Positions 26,900 to 35,823 of a stretch of 64,000 bases of DNA are shown piece by piece. The position numbers and the translations under genes are program-made. This DNA is from Aliiroseovarius pelagivivens (lineage in GTDB: Bacteria; Pseudomonadota; Alphaproteobacteria; Rhodobacterales; Rhodobacteraceae). Within the stretch, counting starts at the first letter, position 1. Every line of letters begins with the position of its first letter. The DNA lies in the NCBI RefSeq assembly GCF_900302485.1, contig NZ_OMOI01000001.1, positions 434,001-498,000 on the forward strand, written 5' to 3'. The notes under the pieces are model-generated. The model had not been told where the DNA came from and ran no database searches. It was given only the letters and a program-made list of their open reading frames with translations.

Positions 26900-27047
26900 T
26901 GGGGATCCTTGGTCTTGGAAACGGATAATACATCGCAAAATTCGGCCGCGCTTGGCAAGAGCGGGTGAGACCCCGGCCGCTCTCTGGGAAGTGATTGGCG
27001 TTTGCCCGCTACAGAACGCAGTCTGAAGCCAACGACAGGAGGGTGCG

Positions 27048-27398
27048 ATGCGCGCAGTGATACTTGGGATGCTCTTGGCCGCTGGCCCTGCCTTGGCCCA
27101 TGATGCAGTGATTGATGGTGCGACAGCACGAAGTGGAAGCTCGGGCTGGTCCTTCAGCGTGACCCTGACCCATGCCGAGACAGGATGGGACGATTATGCA
27201 GATGGATGGCGGGTCGAGACCGAATCTGGCGAGGTGCTGGGCACCCGCGTGTTGGCGCATCCACATGAAAATGAGCAGCCCTTCACCCGAAGCCTCTCGG
27301 GTGTGATCGTGCCGGATGGCACGTCAGCCGTGTGGATCCGAGCGCGGACAAGTGTGGATGGCTGGGCAGAGGACCGGTTTCAGCTAGAGCTGCCTTAA
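27048..27398 (+). CDS. small secreted protein of unknown function
   Basis: 116 residues beginning with a signal peptide (MRAVILGMLLAAGPALA, cleavage before HDAV). A mature domain of about 99 residues, rich in beta-forming and Trp/His residues, follows (SFSVTLTHAETGWDDYADGW, ATG-like loops, HPHENEQPF). It resembles small conserved periplasmic proteins of Rhodobacterales, but I cannot name the family. GGAGGG sits just before the ATG. It converges on ctaD across a shared terminator. Confidence 0.75.
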   Translation: MRAVILGMLLAAGPALAHDAVIDGATARSGSSGWSFSVTLTHAETGWDDYADGWRVETESGEVLGTRVLAHPHENEQPFTRSLSGVIVPDGTSAVWIRARTSVDGWAEDRFQLELP

Positions 27399-27412
27399 CC
27401 TACAGCCCTAAA

Positions 27413-27443
27413 GAAAAAGGCCCGGAAAACTCCGGGCCTTTTC
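27413..27443. terminator. bidirectional terminator between small secreted gene and ctaD
   Basis: AAAAGGCCCGGA, AAAC, TCCGGGCCTTTT, with A-rich and T-rich flanks on both strands, placed between two convergent stop codons. Confidence 0.92.
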
Positions 27444-27458
27444 TATTTCTAACTCACC

Positions 27459-29132
27459 TTAGTGCGAGTGGCCTTTATCCCACTCTTCCTGCTTCGGCAG
27501 GATTTCAAAGGTGTGCTCTGGCGGCGGGCTGGGCAGGGTCCATTCCAGCGTATCCGCATACTCGTTCCAATAGTTGTTCTCGGTCACGCGCTTGCCGCGT
27601 GTCAGCGTGTAGAACACGATGCCGATGAAGAACACGAACGAAGCAAACGAGATGAACGCGCCGTAAGAGCTGATCTTGTTCCAGTAAGCGAAGGCTTCCG
27701 GGTAGTCGATGTAACGACGGGGCATGCCTTGGCGGCCCAGGAAGTGCTGCGGGAAGAAGGTCAAGTTCACGCCGACGAAGAAGGTCCAGAAGTGGATCTT
27801 ACCTGCAAGCTCAGGGTACTGGCGACCGGACATTTTGCCGATCCAGAAGTAGATACCTGCAAAGATACACATCACCGCACCAATCGACATAACGTAGTGG
27901 AAGTGAGCAACCACATAGTAGGTGTCGTGATACAGACGGTCGACGCCAGCCTGCGACAGAACCACGCCGGTTACACCGCCGACGGTGAACAGGAACAGGA
28001 AGCCGAAGGCGAACAGCATCGGTGTCTTGAACTCGATCGAGCCACCCCAGAGCGTCGCGATCCACGAGAAGATCTTAACGCCTGTCGGCACCGCGATAAC
28101 CATGGTTGCCAGCATGAAGTAGCTTTGCTGCTGCAGCGACATACCAACCGTGTACATGTGGTGCGCCCATACGACGAAGCCGATAACGCCGATGGCGATG
28201 ATCGCCCAAACCATCGGCAGATAGCCGAAGATCGGTTTGCGAGCGAAGGTACCAATGACGTGGCTGATCAGACCGAAGCCCGGCAGGATCACGATGTACA
28301 CTTCCGGGTGTCCGAAGAACCACAGGATGTGCTGATACAGAACCGGGTCACCACCGCCAGCTGGGTCAAAGAATGTCCCGCCGAAGTTACGGTCGATCAG
28401 CAGCATGGTGATTGCGCCCGCCAGAACCGGCAGCGACAGAAGGATCAGCCATGCGGTCACGAAGATCGACCAAGCGAACAGAGGCACCTTGAACAGGGTC
28501 ATGCCCGGGGCACGCATGTTCAGGAACGTGGTGATGATGTTGATCGCACCCAGGATCGACGACGCACCGGAAACGTGTACCGCGAAGATCGCCAGATCCA
28601 TCGAGTATCCGCCTTCGGTCGTGGACAGCGGCGGGTACAGAACCCAGCCAACGCCCGACCCAAGCTGGTCATTGCCGCCCGGGGCCAGCAACGAGGCAAC
28701 GCCAAGTGCAACACCCGTGGCATACAGCCAGAACGACAGGTTGTTCATGCGCGGGAAGGCCATGTCCGGCGCACCGATGTGCAGCGGCATGAAGTAGTTT
28801 CCGAAGCCACCAAACAGGGCTGGAATAACCACGAAGAACATCATCAGGACGCCGTGATACGTGATCATCACGTTCCACAGGTGGCCATTTGGCGTACATT
28901 CTGCAGCTGAATCTGCGATGAAACGAGCACCCTCAAGGCACATGTATTGAACACCGGGTTCCATCAGCTCCATGCGCATGAAAACGGTGAAAGCGACCGA
29001 GATGAAACCCGTCAGACCGGCAAGGAACAGGTACAGAATACCGATGTCCTTGTGGTTGGTCGACATGAACCACCGGGTAAAGAAACCACGATCGTCGTGG
29101 TGGTCGTGGTCGTGGATGGCTGCGTCCGCCAT
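27459..29132 (-). CDS. ctaD: cytochrome c oxidase subunit I (aa3 type)
   Basis: 557-residue catalytic subunit of the aa3 oxidase, with twelve membrane helices and the haem a / haem a3-CuB centre. Visible motifs include [14 protein letters not shown] (haem a His), the [17 protein letters not shown]uB His-Tyr region (with EVY), [10 protein letters not shown] (CuB His pair) and [14 protein letters not shown] (haem ligands). The His-rich N-terminus (HDHDHHDD) is common in the group. GGGAGG precedes the ATG. Subunits II and III are not in the window, so this is a stand-alone ctaD, as is frequent in Rhodobacterales. Confidence 0.97.
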   Translation of the reverse strand: MADAAIHDHDHHDDRGFFTRWFMSTNHKDIGILYLFLAGLTGFISVAFTVFMRMELMEPGVQYMCLEGARFIADSAAECTPNGHLWNVMITYHGVLMMFFVVIPALFGGFGNYFMPLHIGAPDMAFPRMNNLSFWLYATGVALGVASLLAPGGNDQLGSGVGWVLYPPLSTTEGGYSMDLAIFAVHVSGASSILGAINIITTFLNMRAPGMTLFKVPLFAWSIFVTAWLILLSLPVLAGAITMLLIDRNFGGTFFDPAGGGDPVLYQHILWFFGHPEVYIVILPGFGLISHVIGTFARKPIFGYLPMVWAIIAIGVIGFVVWAHHMYTVGMSLQQQSYFMLATMVIAVPTGVKIFSWIATLWGGSIEFKTPMLFAFGFLFLFTVGGVTGVVLSQAGVDRLYHDTYYVVAHFHYVMSIGAVMCIFAGIYFWIGKMSGRQYPELAGKIHFWTFFVGVNLTFFPQHFLGRQGMPRRYIDYPEAFAYWNKISSYGAFISFASFVFFIGIVFYTLTRGKRVTENNYWNEYADTLEWTLPSPPPEHTFEILPKQEEWDKGHSH

Positions 29133-29248
29133 GTATCCCTCCCTTTGGGGTTAAACGAGGACAGGGCTGGGAAAATCCCTGCCCGGCTTTTTAACGTGTT
29201 TAATATGCTGGGAGGGTCAGGGGCAACGCTGCATTACAGCGAAATGCC

Positions 29249-29290
29249 AAAAAAAATGCGTCCTGAACCGGGAAATTCGATTCAGGACGC
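29249..29290 (-). terminator. terminator of cytochrome c gene
   Basis: On the minus strand GCGTCCTGAA, a 13-base loop, TTCAGGACGC, followed by ATTTTTTTT, about 40 bases after the cytochrome c stop. Confidence 0.88.
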
Positions 29291-29328
29291 ACCGTTAGCG
29301 CAATAACGCGACCAGTTGGTCGGGTTTC

Positions 29329-29814
29329 TTATTCGCTTGCAGTCGATTCGGCTTCGGCAGCTTCACCTTCAGCGGCTTCGCCTTCGGCAGCTTCGGCCGG
29401 CATCTCGGCCGAGAAGGTGGCCAGGAAGGCGATGATGTTTTCAGGCTTGCCCCATTTGAAGGTCATCTTCGATTTGGCTGCGCTGTCACCGGTGGCTTCT
29501 TTCAGGAAGCCTTTGGGGTCTTTGATATATGCAGCCAGGTTGTCAGCGTCCCAAACCAGACCGGCGGTGCCTGCGTCCATGATCGAGTTGCCGTATTTGA
29601 AGCCTTCAGCGGCACCAGCAGCACGGCCAACGACACCGTAAAGGTTCGGACCGGTCTTGCCGCCTTTGAAGATCACTTCGCCTGCGTCATCAACAATGGC
29701 GTGGCAGGATTTGCACTTTTTGAAGTCTTTTTCGCCTTTGGCTGCATCGCCTTCGGCAAACGCGGTGCCGGACAGTGCGATGATCATGGCTGCGGATGAG
29801 AGAATCGTTTTCAT
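29329..29814 (-). CDS. periplasmic class I cytochrome c with acidic tail
   Basis: 161 residues: signal peptide (MKTILSSAAMIIALSGTAFA), then a class I cytochrome c with haem site CKSCH near residue 37 and a Met ligand in the SKMTFKWGKPENI region. It resembles Paracoccus c550/c2 electron carriers, which link the bc1 complex to the aa3 oxidase; ctaD lies next to it. The last ~25 residues are a low-complexity Ala/Glu tail (AEAAEGEAAEGEAAEAE), beyond the usual end of the fold. GAGGA precedes the ATG. Confidence 0.92.
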   Translation of the reverse strand: MKTILSSAAMIIALSGTAFAEGDAAKGEKDFKKCKSCHAIVDDAGEVIFKGGKTGPNLYGVVGRAAGAAEGFKYGNSIMDAGTAGLVWDADNLAAYIKDPKGFLKEATGDSAAKSKMTFKWGKPENIIAFLATFSAEMPAEAAEGEAAEGEAAEAESTASE

Positions 29815-29928
29815 AGTAGTCCTCTTGCTTGATCACATGCGCCAGATGGCGCGAATTCCGGGGGAACCTGCGCTAAATTCACTTTGATTGGAAGGGGTAC
29901 CTATGTCGCAGGTGCGAAAAGCTGCAAT

Positions 29929-30621
29929 TTAGCGCTGATCAGGGCCGAACACTTCGTCAAACACACGGCGAAGGGCCACGTCTAGATCTTCCATCGTGAC
30001 CGGAAGGCCCAGATCCACCAAGCTGGTCACGCCGTGTTCGGAGATCCCACAGGGTACAATGCCCGAGAAATGTTCAAGGTCCGGTTCCACGTTGATCGAG
30101 ATCCCGTGAAAGCTGATCCACTTGCGCAGGCGCACGCCAATGGCAGCGATCTTGTCTTCAGGCGGTTGTCCCAATGCCGTCAATGGTTTGTCGTCGCGCA
30201 CGACCCAAACACCGACACGGCCGTCGCGCCGTTCACCCGTGACATTAAACTCGGCCAGAGTTTTGATGACCCATTCTTCCAGTGCTGCGACGAAGGCCCG
30301 CACATCGCGTCCACGTTTGCCCACATCAAGCATGACATAGGCCACCCGCTGCCCCGGACCGTGATAGGTGTACTGCCCACCACGCTTGCTTTCATGTACA
30401 GGGAATCGATCAGGGGCGACCAGATCACGTGGATTGGCCGAGGTGCCTGCCGTATATAGCGGCGGATGCTCCAACAGCCAGATTAACTCGCCTGCTTCAC
30501 CGCGCGCCATGGCATCGGCGTGTGCTTCCATTCGGGCGACAGCAGTCTCGTAATCGACCAGATCCGAGGCGACTTCCCATGTGACAGGGGGCATATCCGT
30601 AGCGTTATCCATGACCGTCAT
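29929..30621 (-). CDS. lipB: octanoyl-[ACP]:protein octanoyltransferase
   Basis: 230 residues. Transfers octanoate from acyl carrier protein to lipoyl domains, the first step of lipoate attachment. Conserved pieces are [46 protein letters not shown] and the catalytic cysteine in IVPCGI. ATG 30621 has AGGTG six bases upstream; in-frame starts at 30654 and 30612 are alternatives. It stands alone, between the cytochrome c gene and tRNA-Leu. Confidence 0.94.
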   Translation of the reverse strand: MTVMDNATDMPPVTWEVASDLVDYETAVARMEAHADAMARGEAGELIWLLEHPPLYTAGTSANPRDLVAPDRFPVHESKRGGQYTYHGPGQRVAYVMLDVGKRGRDVRAFVAALEEWVIKTLAEFNVTGERRDGRVGVWVVRDDKPLTALGQPPEDKIAAIGVRLRKWISFHGISINVEPDLEHFSGIVPCGISEHGVTSLVDLGLPVTMEDLDVALRRVFDEVFGPDQR

Positions 30622-30736
30622 TTGGCACCTGAATGAGCGCTTGTCAAAAAGCACACGGAAATTCTTTTCACGCGTCGGTTTTGGTCTTCACAACAACCAG
30701 CCCCTTCGCTATGAAGCGCGTCACCTAGCCTGACAT

Positions 30737-30823
30737 GCGGTCGTGGCGGAATTGGTAGACGCGCAGCGTTGAGGTCGCTGTGAGGTAACACTCGTGCGGG
30801 TTCGAGTCCCGCCGACCGCACCA
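30737..30823 (+). tRNA. tRNA-Leu (anticodon GAG)
   Basis: A complete cloverleaf with acceptor arms GCGGTCG / CGACCGC, an encoded ACCA end, D-loop GGTAGAC, anticodon stem CAGCG/CGCTG with loop TTGAGGT, a long variable arm as expected for leucine, and T-arm GCGGG TTCGAGT CCCGC. Confidence 0.97.
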
Positions 30824-30860
30824 TCCCCCGAATCGAATTCGAAGAATATTGCCCAACGGG

Positions 30861-32747
30861 TTATTCTGCAGGCTTGTCCGCCTTGGCTTCCTGCATTCGT
30901 CCGCGCAGCTGCTCCTGCCATTCATCCATCATCTCGTCCACGCGATTCATATAGGCTTCGTTTTCAAACGGAGGGATGTTGATGTCGTAAAGTTTGGCCA
31001 GATCCAGCATCACGTCGCGATCTGCGGCTTCAAACTCCTCTAGCAGTTTCTCCGCCTGTGGACGCGTATGTCCAAGCGCTTCGAAGACCGAGCGGCTGGC
31101 CCTGATCGAACTGTCATAGGTCTCGCGAATGATGTCGCGGCATCCGACGGACCACAGATCATAAACGTGATTGCGGTCGATGGCGCGCGCAACCAGATGC
31201 ACGTTTGGATGATGTTCCACCATGTAGCGGACCAACTCCGTGATGGCGTCCTTGTCATCAATGGCAATGACCAGAACCTTGGCTTCGTCAATGCCTGCCG
31301 CATGCAGAAGATCCGGGCGTGTGGCGTCTCCGAAATGGACGCTGATATGGAAGCGGCGCAACATCTCGAGTTGCTCGGACGAATAGTCCAGCACCGTCGT
31401 ATCATAGCCGGCCCCACGTAGTGCGCGGTTCACGATCCCGCCGAACCGGCCATGTCCAGCGATGATGATGGGCGCTTCGCCCTCGATCTCGTCCGCTTGG
31501 CGTTCTTCCTGACTGCTATATCTCGGTGCAATCACGCGGTCGTAAAGAATGAACAGGGCAGGGGTCAGCAGCATCGACAACGCGACAACCAGCAACAGAA
31601 CGTCGGCGATGTCCTGCGGGATCACCGCGTTGGCGACTGTGAAGGACAGAAGTACAAAGCCGAACTCGCCCGCCTGAGCCAGTCCAAGGGCAAACAGCCA
31701 TTTGTCACCTGCTTGAAGCTTGAAGGCACGGCCCAACACCATCAGGACCGCGGCTTTCAACACGATAAGTCCAAGTGTCAGCCCGATGATCATGGCGAAA
31801 TTGCTTCCCAGCAGGCCAAAGTTGATCCCGGCGCCTACGGTGATGAAAAACACGCCAAGGAAAATGCCCTTGAATGGATCGATGTCACTTTCCAGCTCGT
31901 GTCGGTATTCGCTGCCTGCCATGACAACTCCGGCAAGAAAAGTTCCGAGCGCCGGCGACAGCCCCACCAAGGTCATCAGCAGCGCAATGCCAAGTACCAT
32001 CATCAATGCCGTGGTGACGAAAAGCTCGCGCAACCGTGCCTTGGCCACGAAGCGGAAAATCGGTGTGGTCAGGTAGGTACCGATGAAGATGACACCCGCA
32101 ATGGCAGCTAATGTGACCAGCGCCGTCTGCCAGCCATTCAACCCTTCCACAAGGCTAAGGTTCAGCCCGCCATGCCCGTCACCATGGCCATCGCCGTGAC
32201 CGGCTCCATGCAGCAAAGCCTCGGACAATTCTGGCATGGCCAGCAATGGAATCAGTGCCAGCATGGGAATCACCGCGATGTCCTGCATCAACAGAACCGA
32301 GAAGCTGGCCTGCCCGCCATCCGATCTCAAAAGCCCCTTTTCCCGCAGGGTCTGATTGACGATCGCGGTCGAGGACAGCGCCAGCACCAACCCGATAGCC
32401 AGCCCGACCGTCATGGGCAGCCCGAAAGCCAGCGAGACAGCCAATACCGCCCCGGTCGTGATTCCGACCTGAAGCCCGCCCAGAACGAAAATGCGGCTGC
32501 GCATCTCCCACAGGGATTTCGGGTTCATCTCGAGCCCGACAATGAACAGCATCATCACCACGCCGAACTCGGCAAAATGCTGAAGCGCAATGACGTCTGC
32601 CCCAGCCCAATGCAGTATCGGACTGATCGCGATGCCAGCCACAAGATAGCCCAATACAGACCCCAGCCCGAAGCGCGACGCGATGGGAACTGCAATCACT
32701 CCTGCCAGAAACAAAGTGAATGTGATCAGCATGAATTCAGCGGTCAT
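30861..32747 (-). CDS. KefB-type monovalent cation:proton antiporter with TrkA-N domain
   Basis: 628 residues. The N-terminal ~390 form a CPA2 (Na+/H+ exchanger-type) membrane domain with about twelve helices (for example GSVLGYLVAGIAISP and LGTFLAGVVMAGSEYRHE). A cytosolic TrkA-N / RCK domain follows from about 425 (PIIIAGHGRFGGIVNRAL..., LDYSSEQLEM), then a charged C-terminal helix. The membrane part has a Gly/His insert (HGAGHGDGHGDGHGG) in a loop. The family exports K+ against H+, often for osmotic or electrophile stress. The frame extends to 32837, but ATG 32747 has GAGG upstream. Confidence 0.92.
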   Translation of the reverse strand: MTAEFMLITFTLFLAGVIAVPIASRFGLGSVLGYLVAGIAISPILHWAGADVIALQHFAEFGVVMMLFIVGLEMNPKSLWEMRSRIFVLGGLQVGITTGAVLAVSLAFGLPMTVGLAIGLVLALSSTAIVNQTLREKGLLRSDGGQASFSVLLMQDIAVIPMLALIPLLAMPELSEALLHGAGHGDGHGDGHGGLNLSLVEGLNGWQTALVTLAAIAGVIFIGTYLTTPIFRFVAKARLRELFVTTALMMVLGIALLMTLVGLSPALGTFLAGVVMAGSEYRHELESDIDPFKGIFLGVFFITVGAGINFGLLGSNFAMIIGLTLGLIVLKAAVLMVLGRAFKLQAGDKWLFALGLAQAGEFGFVLLSFTVANAVIPQDIADVLLLVVALSMLLTPALFILYDRVIAPRYSSQEERQADEIEGEAPIIIAGHGRFGGIVNRALRGAGYDTTVLDYSSEQLEMLRRFHISVHFGDATRPDLLHAAGIDEAKVLVIAIDDKDAITELVRYMVEHHPNVHLVARAIDRNHVYDLWSVGCRDIIRETYDSSIRASRSVFEALGHTRPQAEKLLEEFEAADRDVMLDLAKLYDINIPPFENEAYMNRVDEMMDEWQEQLRGRMQEAKADKPAE

Positions 32748-32895
32748 GGCGCCCTCGCAATCGGTAACTTGGTTAAAATATGCCCTGTTCGCGTTGGGCG
32801 ATGTCACTAGAAAAGCGATCCATCGGGGAGAGGTCAAGCAAGGGGGGCTCAGGTGGGTGAAGCGGCTGCATAGAAAACCGACCGAAAAAGCACTT

Positions 32896-32924
32896 TTGAC
32901 CCTTGCCCCAGCCGAACGACATAG
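32896..32924 (+). promoter_or_regulatory. likely promoter of tRNA-Ser
   Basis: TTGACC, 17 bases, ACATAG fits a housekeeping sigma -35/-10 pair, ending about 14 bases before the tRNA. Judged by eye. Confidence 0.4.
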
Positions 32925-32938
32925 CTAAACGGGTCGGC

Positions 32939-33028
32939 GGAGACGTGGCCGAGTGGTCGAAGGCGCTCCCCTGCTAAGGGAGTAGGCGGGAAACCGTCTC
33001 GAGGGTTCGAATCCCTTCGTCTCCGCCA
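32939..33028 (+). tRNA. tRNA-Ser (anticodon GCT)
   Basis: Acceptor arms GGAGACG / CGTCTCC with encoded GCCA end, anticodon stem CTCCC/GGGAG with loop CTGCTAA, a long variable arm (GGCGGGAAACCGTC), and T-arm GAGGG TTCGAAT CCCTT. It reads the AGC and AGU serine codons. Confidence 0.97.
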
Positions 33029-33397
33029 TCCACCTCACTCAATAATTCTATTCAGCCCGGTGATATGGCGCGTTTCGCTTCTGTCGCGCCCCTATACGTG
33101 CCCGTGTTCGCGAGAAGTGAGATGCACCTCCTAGGGGCACGCCGAAGCTTCATTTGCGACTCGCATTACCTGCGTTTATCAGCGACGTGACCCGCGGGTG
33201 CTGTAGGTGAAAGGGGCTCGTTGACTTCCGAAGATGTTACATTTCATCCGTGCAAGAAGCCTTGTTGGCGTGGATGAAGCATCTCCATGAGCCCTATACT
33301 GTCACCGGTCGTGATGTCGTAAGCTCCGAAACATCCTGACGACGGGCACTATGAACGTGTAAGCCTGTGTTCGAGATCTGGGCGTGATCAAGCAACT
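33029..33397. other. 369-bp gap after tRNA-Ser, no gene seen
   Basis: No open frame with a credible start and no clear RNA structure were found. A short open stretch of ~45 codons near 33225-33340 has no start codon and ends in TGA. The composition is mixed. The 3' end of a serine tRNA is a common integration site, but no direct repeat of the tRNA end or integrase was seen here. Confidence 0.5.
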
Positions 33398-33745
33398 CTA
33401 TTCATCAAGATGCAGGATACGCGACCGCGTTAAAAAGTGAGTTGTTCGGCCATTGTCCAAGCTAAACCCCGCACCGCTTCCGGGTCCGGCATCCAGGATC
33501 ATTTGAGAGTTCTTCCAAAGATCCGCGATAGATGGGGCGGCCCAGATACCAGCCTTATCAACGTCGCCCAGTTTGATGTCGTTCACACCAATCATGACGT
33601 CGGCTTCGCGAAAACACATGGGCCCGGTGCCATCACAGCACCCGGCAGAGATCTTAAAAACAACGTCGCCGTGTTCGGCTCGAATTTCTTCAAGCAGCGT
33701 CAACGCGGCTTCGGTCACGACAACTTTTTCCACTTTTTCCACCAT
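33398..33745 (-). CDS. DUF779 protein, aldehyde dehydrogenase companion
   Basis: 115 residues with the DUF779 core: ISAGCCDGTGPMCF (three cysteines, possible metal site), DVMIGVND and the C-terminal GAGFSLDNGRTTHFLTRSR. Small DUF779 proteins are commonly encoded beside NAD aldehyde dehydrogenases of the ExaC/AcoD type; one is present at 35824, four genes away. Its role is unknown. AAGGAG lies seven bases before the ATG. It is the last gene of a minus-strand run with a cytochrome c, a flavin/PLP-binding-like gene and a Sel1 gene. Confidence 0.88.
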   Translation of the reverse strand: MVEKVEKVVVTEAALTLLEEIRAEHGDVVFKISAGCCDGTGPMCFREADVMIGVNDIKLGDVDKAGIWAAPSIADLWKNSQMILDAGPGSGAGFSLDNGRTTHFLTRSRILHLDE

Positions 33746-33834
33746 CGCTCGGCTCCTTGTTTGTGAAGCTAGCGTAGTTGGAAAGAGCTATTGGCAGTAT
33801 GCGACTAAAGTCTAAAGGCGTTGACGCCAAAAGA

Positions 33835-34251
33835 TCATTCGGAAATCGCCGAGTTGTCCTGAGTTGTGATGCTCGACAAATAGGCAATGATGAAATCCTG
33901 AACGGTGCGGTCATTGATCCCAACATGGCGCATCTTGGTGCCGGGCATGAAACCGTCATTGTCCTCCATCCACGCACGTAACGCAGCGGGGGTCCACACA
34001 ATGCCAGAGGCCTCTAGGCTGGTCGAATAGTCATAGTCCTGAACCATACCAGCGCCGCGTCCGACGATGTTCTCAAGCGGTGGGCCATAGCTGGCACCCG
34101 AAGCGTCCGACGCATGACACTTGCGGCATTCCGAGTTGTACAGCTTTTCGCCGGCCTCGATCTTGATCTTTTCAAAGGTGGTTTCAGCCAAGGCGGGTGA
34201 AGCGCAGACAGCAAGGCAAAGGATGCTGAAAGTGCGGGCGAGATGTTTCAT
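33835..34251 (-). CDS. periplasmic class I cytochrome c
   Basis: 138 residues with signal peptide (MKHLARTFSILCLAVCASPALA) and one haem site, CRKCH, about 30 residues after cleavage. The Met ligand is probably in FMPGTKMRHVGIND. The fold and length match small c550/c556 electron carriers. It may take electrons from the quinoprotein dehydrogenase in this block or serve the neighbouring genes; the partner is inferred only from location. ATG 34251 has GGAGG six bases upstream, better than 34275. Confidence 0.9.
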   Translation of the reverse strand: MKHLARTFSILCLAVCASPALAETTFEKIKIEAGEKLYNSECRKCHASDASGASYGPPLENIVGRGAGMVQDYDYSTSLEASGIVWTPAALRAWMEDNDGFMPGTKMRHVGINDRTVQDFIIAYLSSITTQDNSAISE

Positions 34252-34380
34252 TGTAGCCTCCGATTTGATGCCCAACCCTAGAATTCTGCAGCTGCGATCC
34301 GTTTGACGCAGGTCAACAAAACAAGGCTAATTCTCTACGACTTTAGTCGTAGGCATCCCTTGGCACGGTGTTTATTCGCG

Positions 34381-35001
34381 CTAGTGGCCGCTTGATTTCA
34401 GGGCCGCAAGCTCAGCTTTCAGGGCATTGTTTTCTGCCTGAAGCTCGGCCGCATAGTTTTCGGTTGCGGCATTCGCAACGTCGATGGGCACAAAGGGCGG
34501 GATGTATTTCGGACAGTTCCAGTCCATCGCAACAACATCGACAATTAATAACCGTTCAGCCGGCGTTCCTTCGGTCGGAAGCTGCTCTAGAACCGCCGGA
34601 TCGGCATCCGCAAGCCGCACCAGCGTTGCGTTTCCCTGCAGCTTCATGCGCGCGCGGCGCATATAGTCCATCAAGAACAACGAGACACGCGGATCTTCTG
34701 CAACATGTCCCATGGTGATGAACTGTCGATTGCCAACATAGTCGAGACAGGCAATCCGGGTCGGGCTAAGCACTTTCAGAAAGCCGACCGGACCACCCCG
34801 ATGCTGGATATAGGGCCAGCCGTCAGGATTCACGCTGGCGATGTAGAAGCTTTGACGCGTCTGGATGAAGGCCATGTCATCCTCGCTGAGCGCTGCCTGT
34901 GTGCGCCGTTGATAATTGGCCTTGTGAATGCCGTGGCATCCTTCAGCCTTCTGTATCTCGGCAACTTGCCCACGAAACATCAGGTCTGCGTAGTTTTCCA
35001 T
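34381..35001 (-). CDS. pyridoxamine 5'-phosphate oxidase-like flavoprotein with C-terminal coiled coil
   Basis: 206 residues. The split beta-barrel of the PNPOx/FMN-binding family covers about 40-150 (FIQTRQSFYIASVNPDGWPYIQHRGG, then MGHVAEDPRVSLFLMDY). The C-terminus from about 178 is a short leucine-rich coiled coil (AELQAENNALKAELAALK). It is similar to the family that acts on pyridoxamine phosphate or other flavin-dependent substrates; the true substrate is unknown. It lies 33 bp after the Sel1 gene in the same run as DUF779. Confidence 0.85.
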   Translation of the reverse strand: MENYADLMFRGQVAEIQKAEGCHGIHKANYQRRTQAALSEDDMAFIQTRQSFYIASVNPDGWPYIQHRGGPVGFLKVLSPTRIACLDYVGNRQFITMGHVAEDPRVSLFLMDYMRRARMKLQGNATLVRLADADPAVLEQLPTEGTPAERLLIVDVVAMDWNCPKYIPPFVPIDVANAATENYAAELQAENNALKAELAALKSSGH

Positions 35002-35034
35002 GCTGGCGATCCTGTTTGATGTCGGTTGAGTTTG

Positions 35035-35604
35035 TCAGAAAGCAAGCGGGTTGTATTTCCAACTGTCCGCATCCGGCGTGACGCTTTCCAGATCATAGTC
35101 ATTGTCGATTAGGTGCTGCGCACGCGGTTGTCCCATTGCGGCGGCGGATTCGATCATGCGTCGCCCTTCTTCCTCGTTGCGGGCGACACCACGTCCGCGC
35201 AGCAGATTCAGGCCGTGATTGAACATGCCAACCTCGCTGCCGGCTTCGGCAGCCCTGCGATCCCATTCGGCGGCGGCCTCTGGGTCTTCCGGCCCTGCCA
35301 GACCGTTGTCGGCCATCCATGACAGCCATGTCATACCTTGCGGGCTTGCGTGTTCGTCAACGGCCCCTTCGAACAGCTTCTTCGCCTCGTCATGCAGTCC
35401 GGCTTTCGCTGCGAAATACCCCATAGCGTATTCCATAGGGTGGGCTTCGCCGTGTTCGAGCCGCGCCAACGCACCGTGAAGCGTCAGTTCTTCGGGATTA
35501 TGAGTGCCAAATTCATCCGAGGTCATTTCCCGGTCGTCGGCGCAGGCAGCCCCGACCGAAAACAACAAGACAATGCTGGTCTGTACAAACTTCTTCAGGG
35601 TCAT
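35035..35604 (-). CDS. secreted Sel1-repeat protein
   Basis: 189 residues, with signal peptide ([22 protein letters not shown]) and about three Sel1/TPR-like helical repeats ([40 protein letters not shown] and similar). Such proteins are adaptor scaffolds. AGGAG lies about nine bases before ATG 35604; the frame is open to 35631. It diverges from the aldehyde dehydrogenase and starts the run that ends with DUF779. Confidence 0.85.
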   Translation of the reverse strand: MTLKKFVQTSIVLLFSVGAACADDREMTSDEFGTHNPEELTLHGALARLEHGEAHPMEYAMGYFAAKAGLHDEAKKLFEGAVDEHASPQGMTWLSWMADNGLAGPEDPEAAAEWDRRAAEAGSEVGMFNHGLNLLRGRGVARNEEEGRRMIESAAAMGQPRAQHLIDNDYDLESVTPDADSWKYNPLAF

Positions 35605-35647
35605 CGGTATCTCCTGACAATCTGCGCCCACATGAAATATTTACGTG

Positions 35648-35677
35648 ATGCTGCTGACCGCGGGCCGCCAGCAGCAT
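35648..35677. repeat. inverted repeat in Sel1 / aldehyde dehydrogenase promoter gap
   Basis: ATGCTGCTG, 12 GC-rich bases, CAGCAGCAT is a perfect 9-bp dyad in the divergent gap. It may be an operator or a leader hairpin; it is not after a gene on either strand, so termination is unlikely. Confidence 0.45.
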
Positions 35678-35823
35678 TTTGGAAAGTCAGAAGCAGAGTA
35701 CCCCGCAAGCGACGTTCAATCCACTTCTTGGATGTCCGACCAAAGTCGGGGGTGTCGAAACCCCTTCTGGGGTCCATGGTTTCCCAATCTGAACTTCATT
35801 CACCAATCTTGGGAGGAGACGTT

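Noticed and set aside
27462..28910. 482-codon open frame antisense to ctaD
   Set aside because: It lies wholly within ctaD on the other strand, its translation is rich in His/Arg/Gln/Asp with no motif, and ctaD is unmistakable. It is a reading-frame shadow of high-GC coding DNA.
33029..33397. Integrated element next to tRNA-Ser
   Set aside because: No integrase, no direct repeat of the tRNA 3' end and no second attachment site were found.
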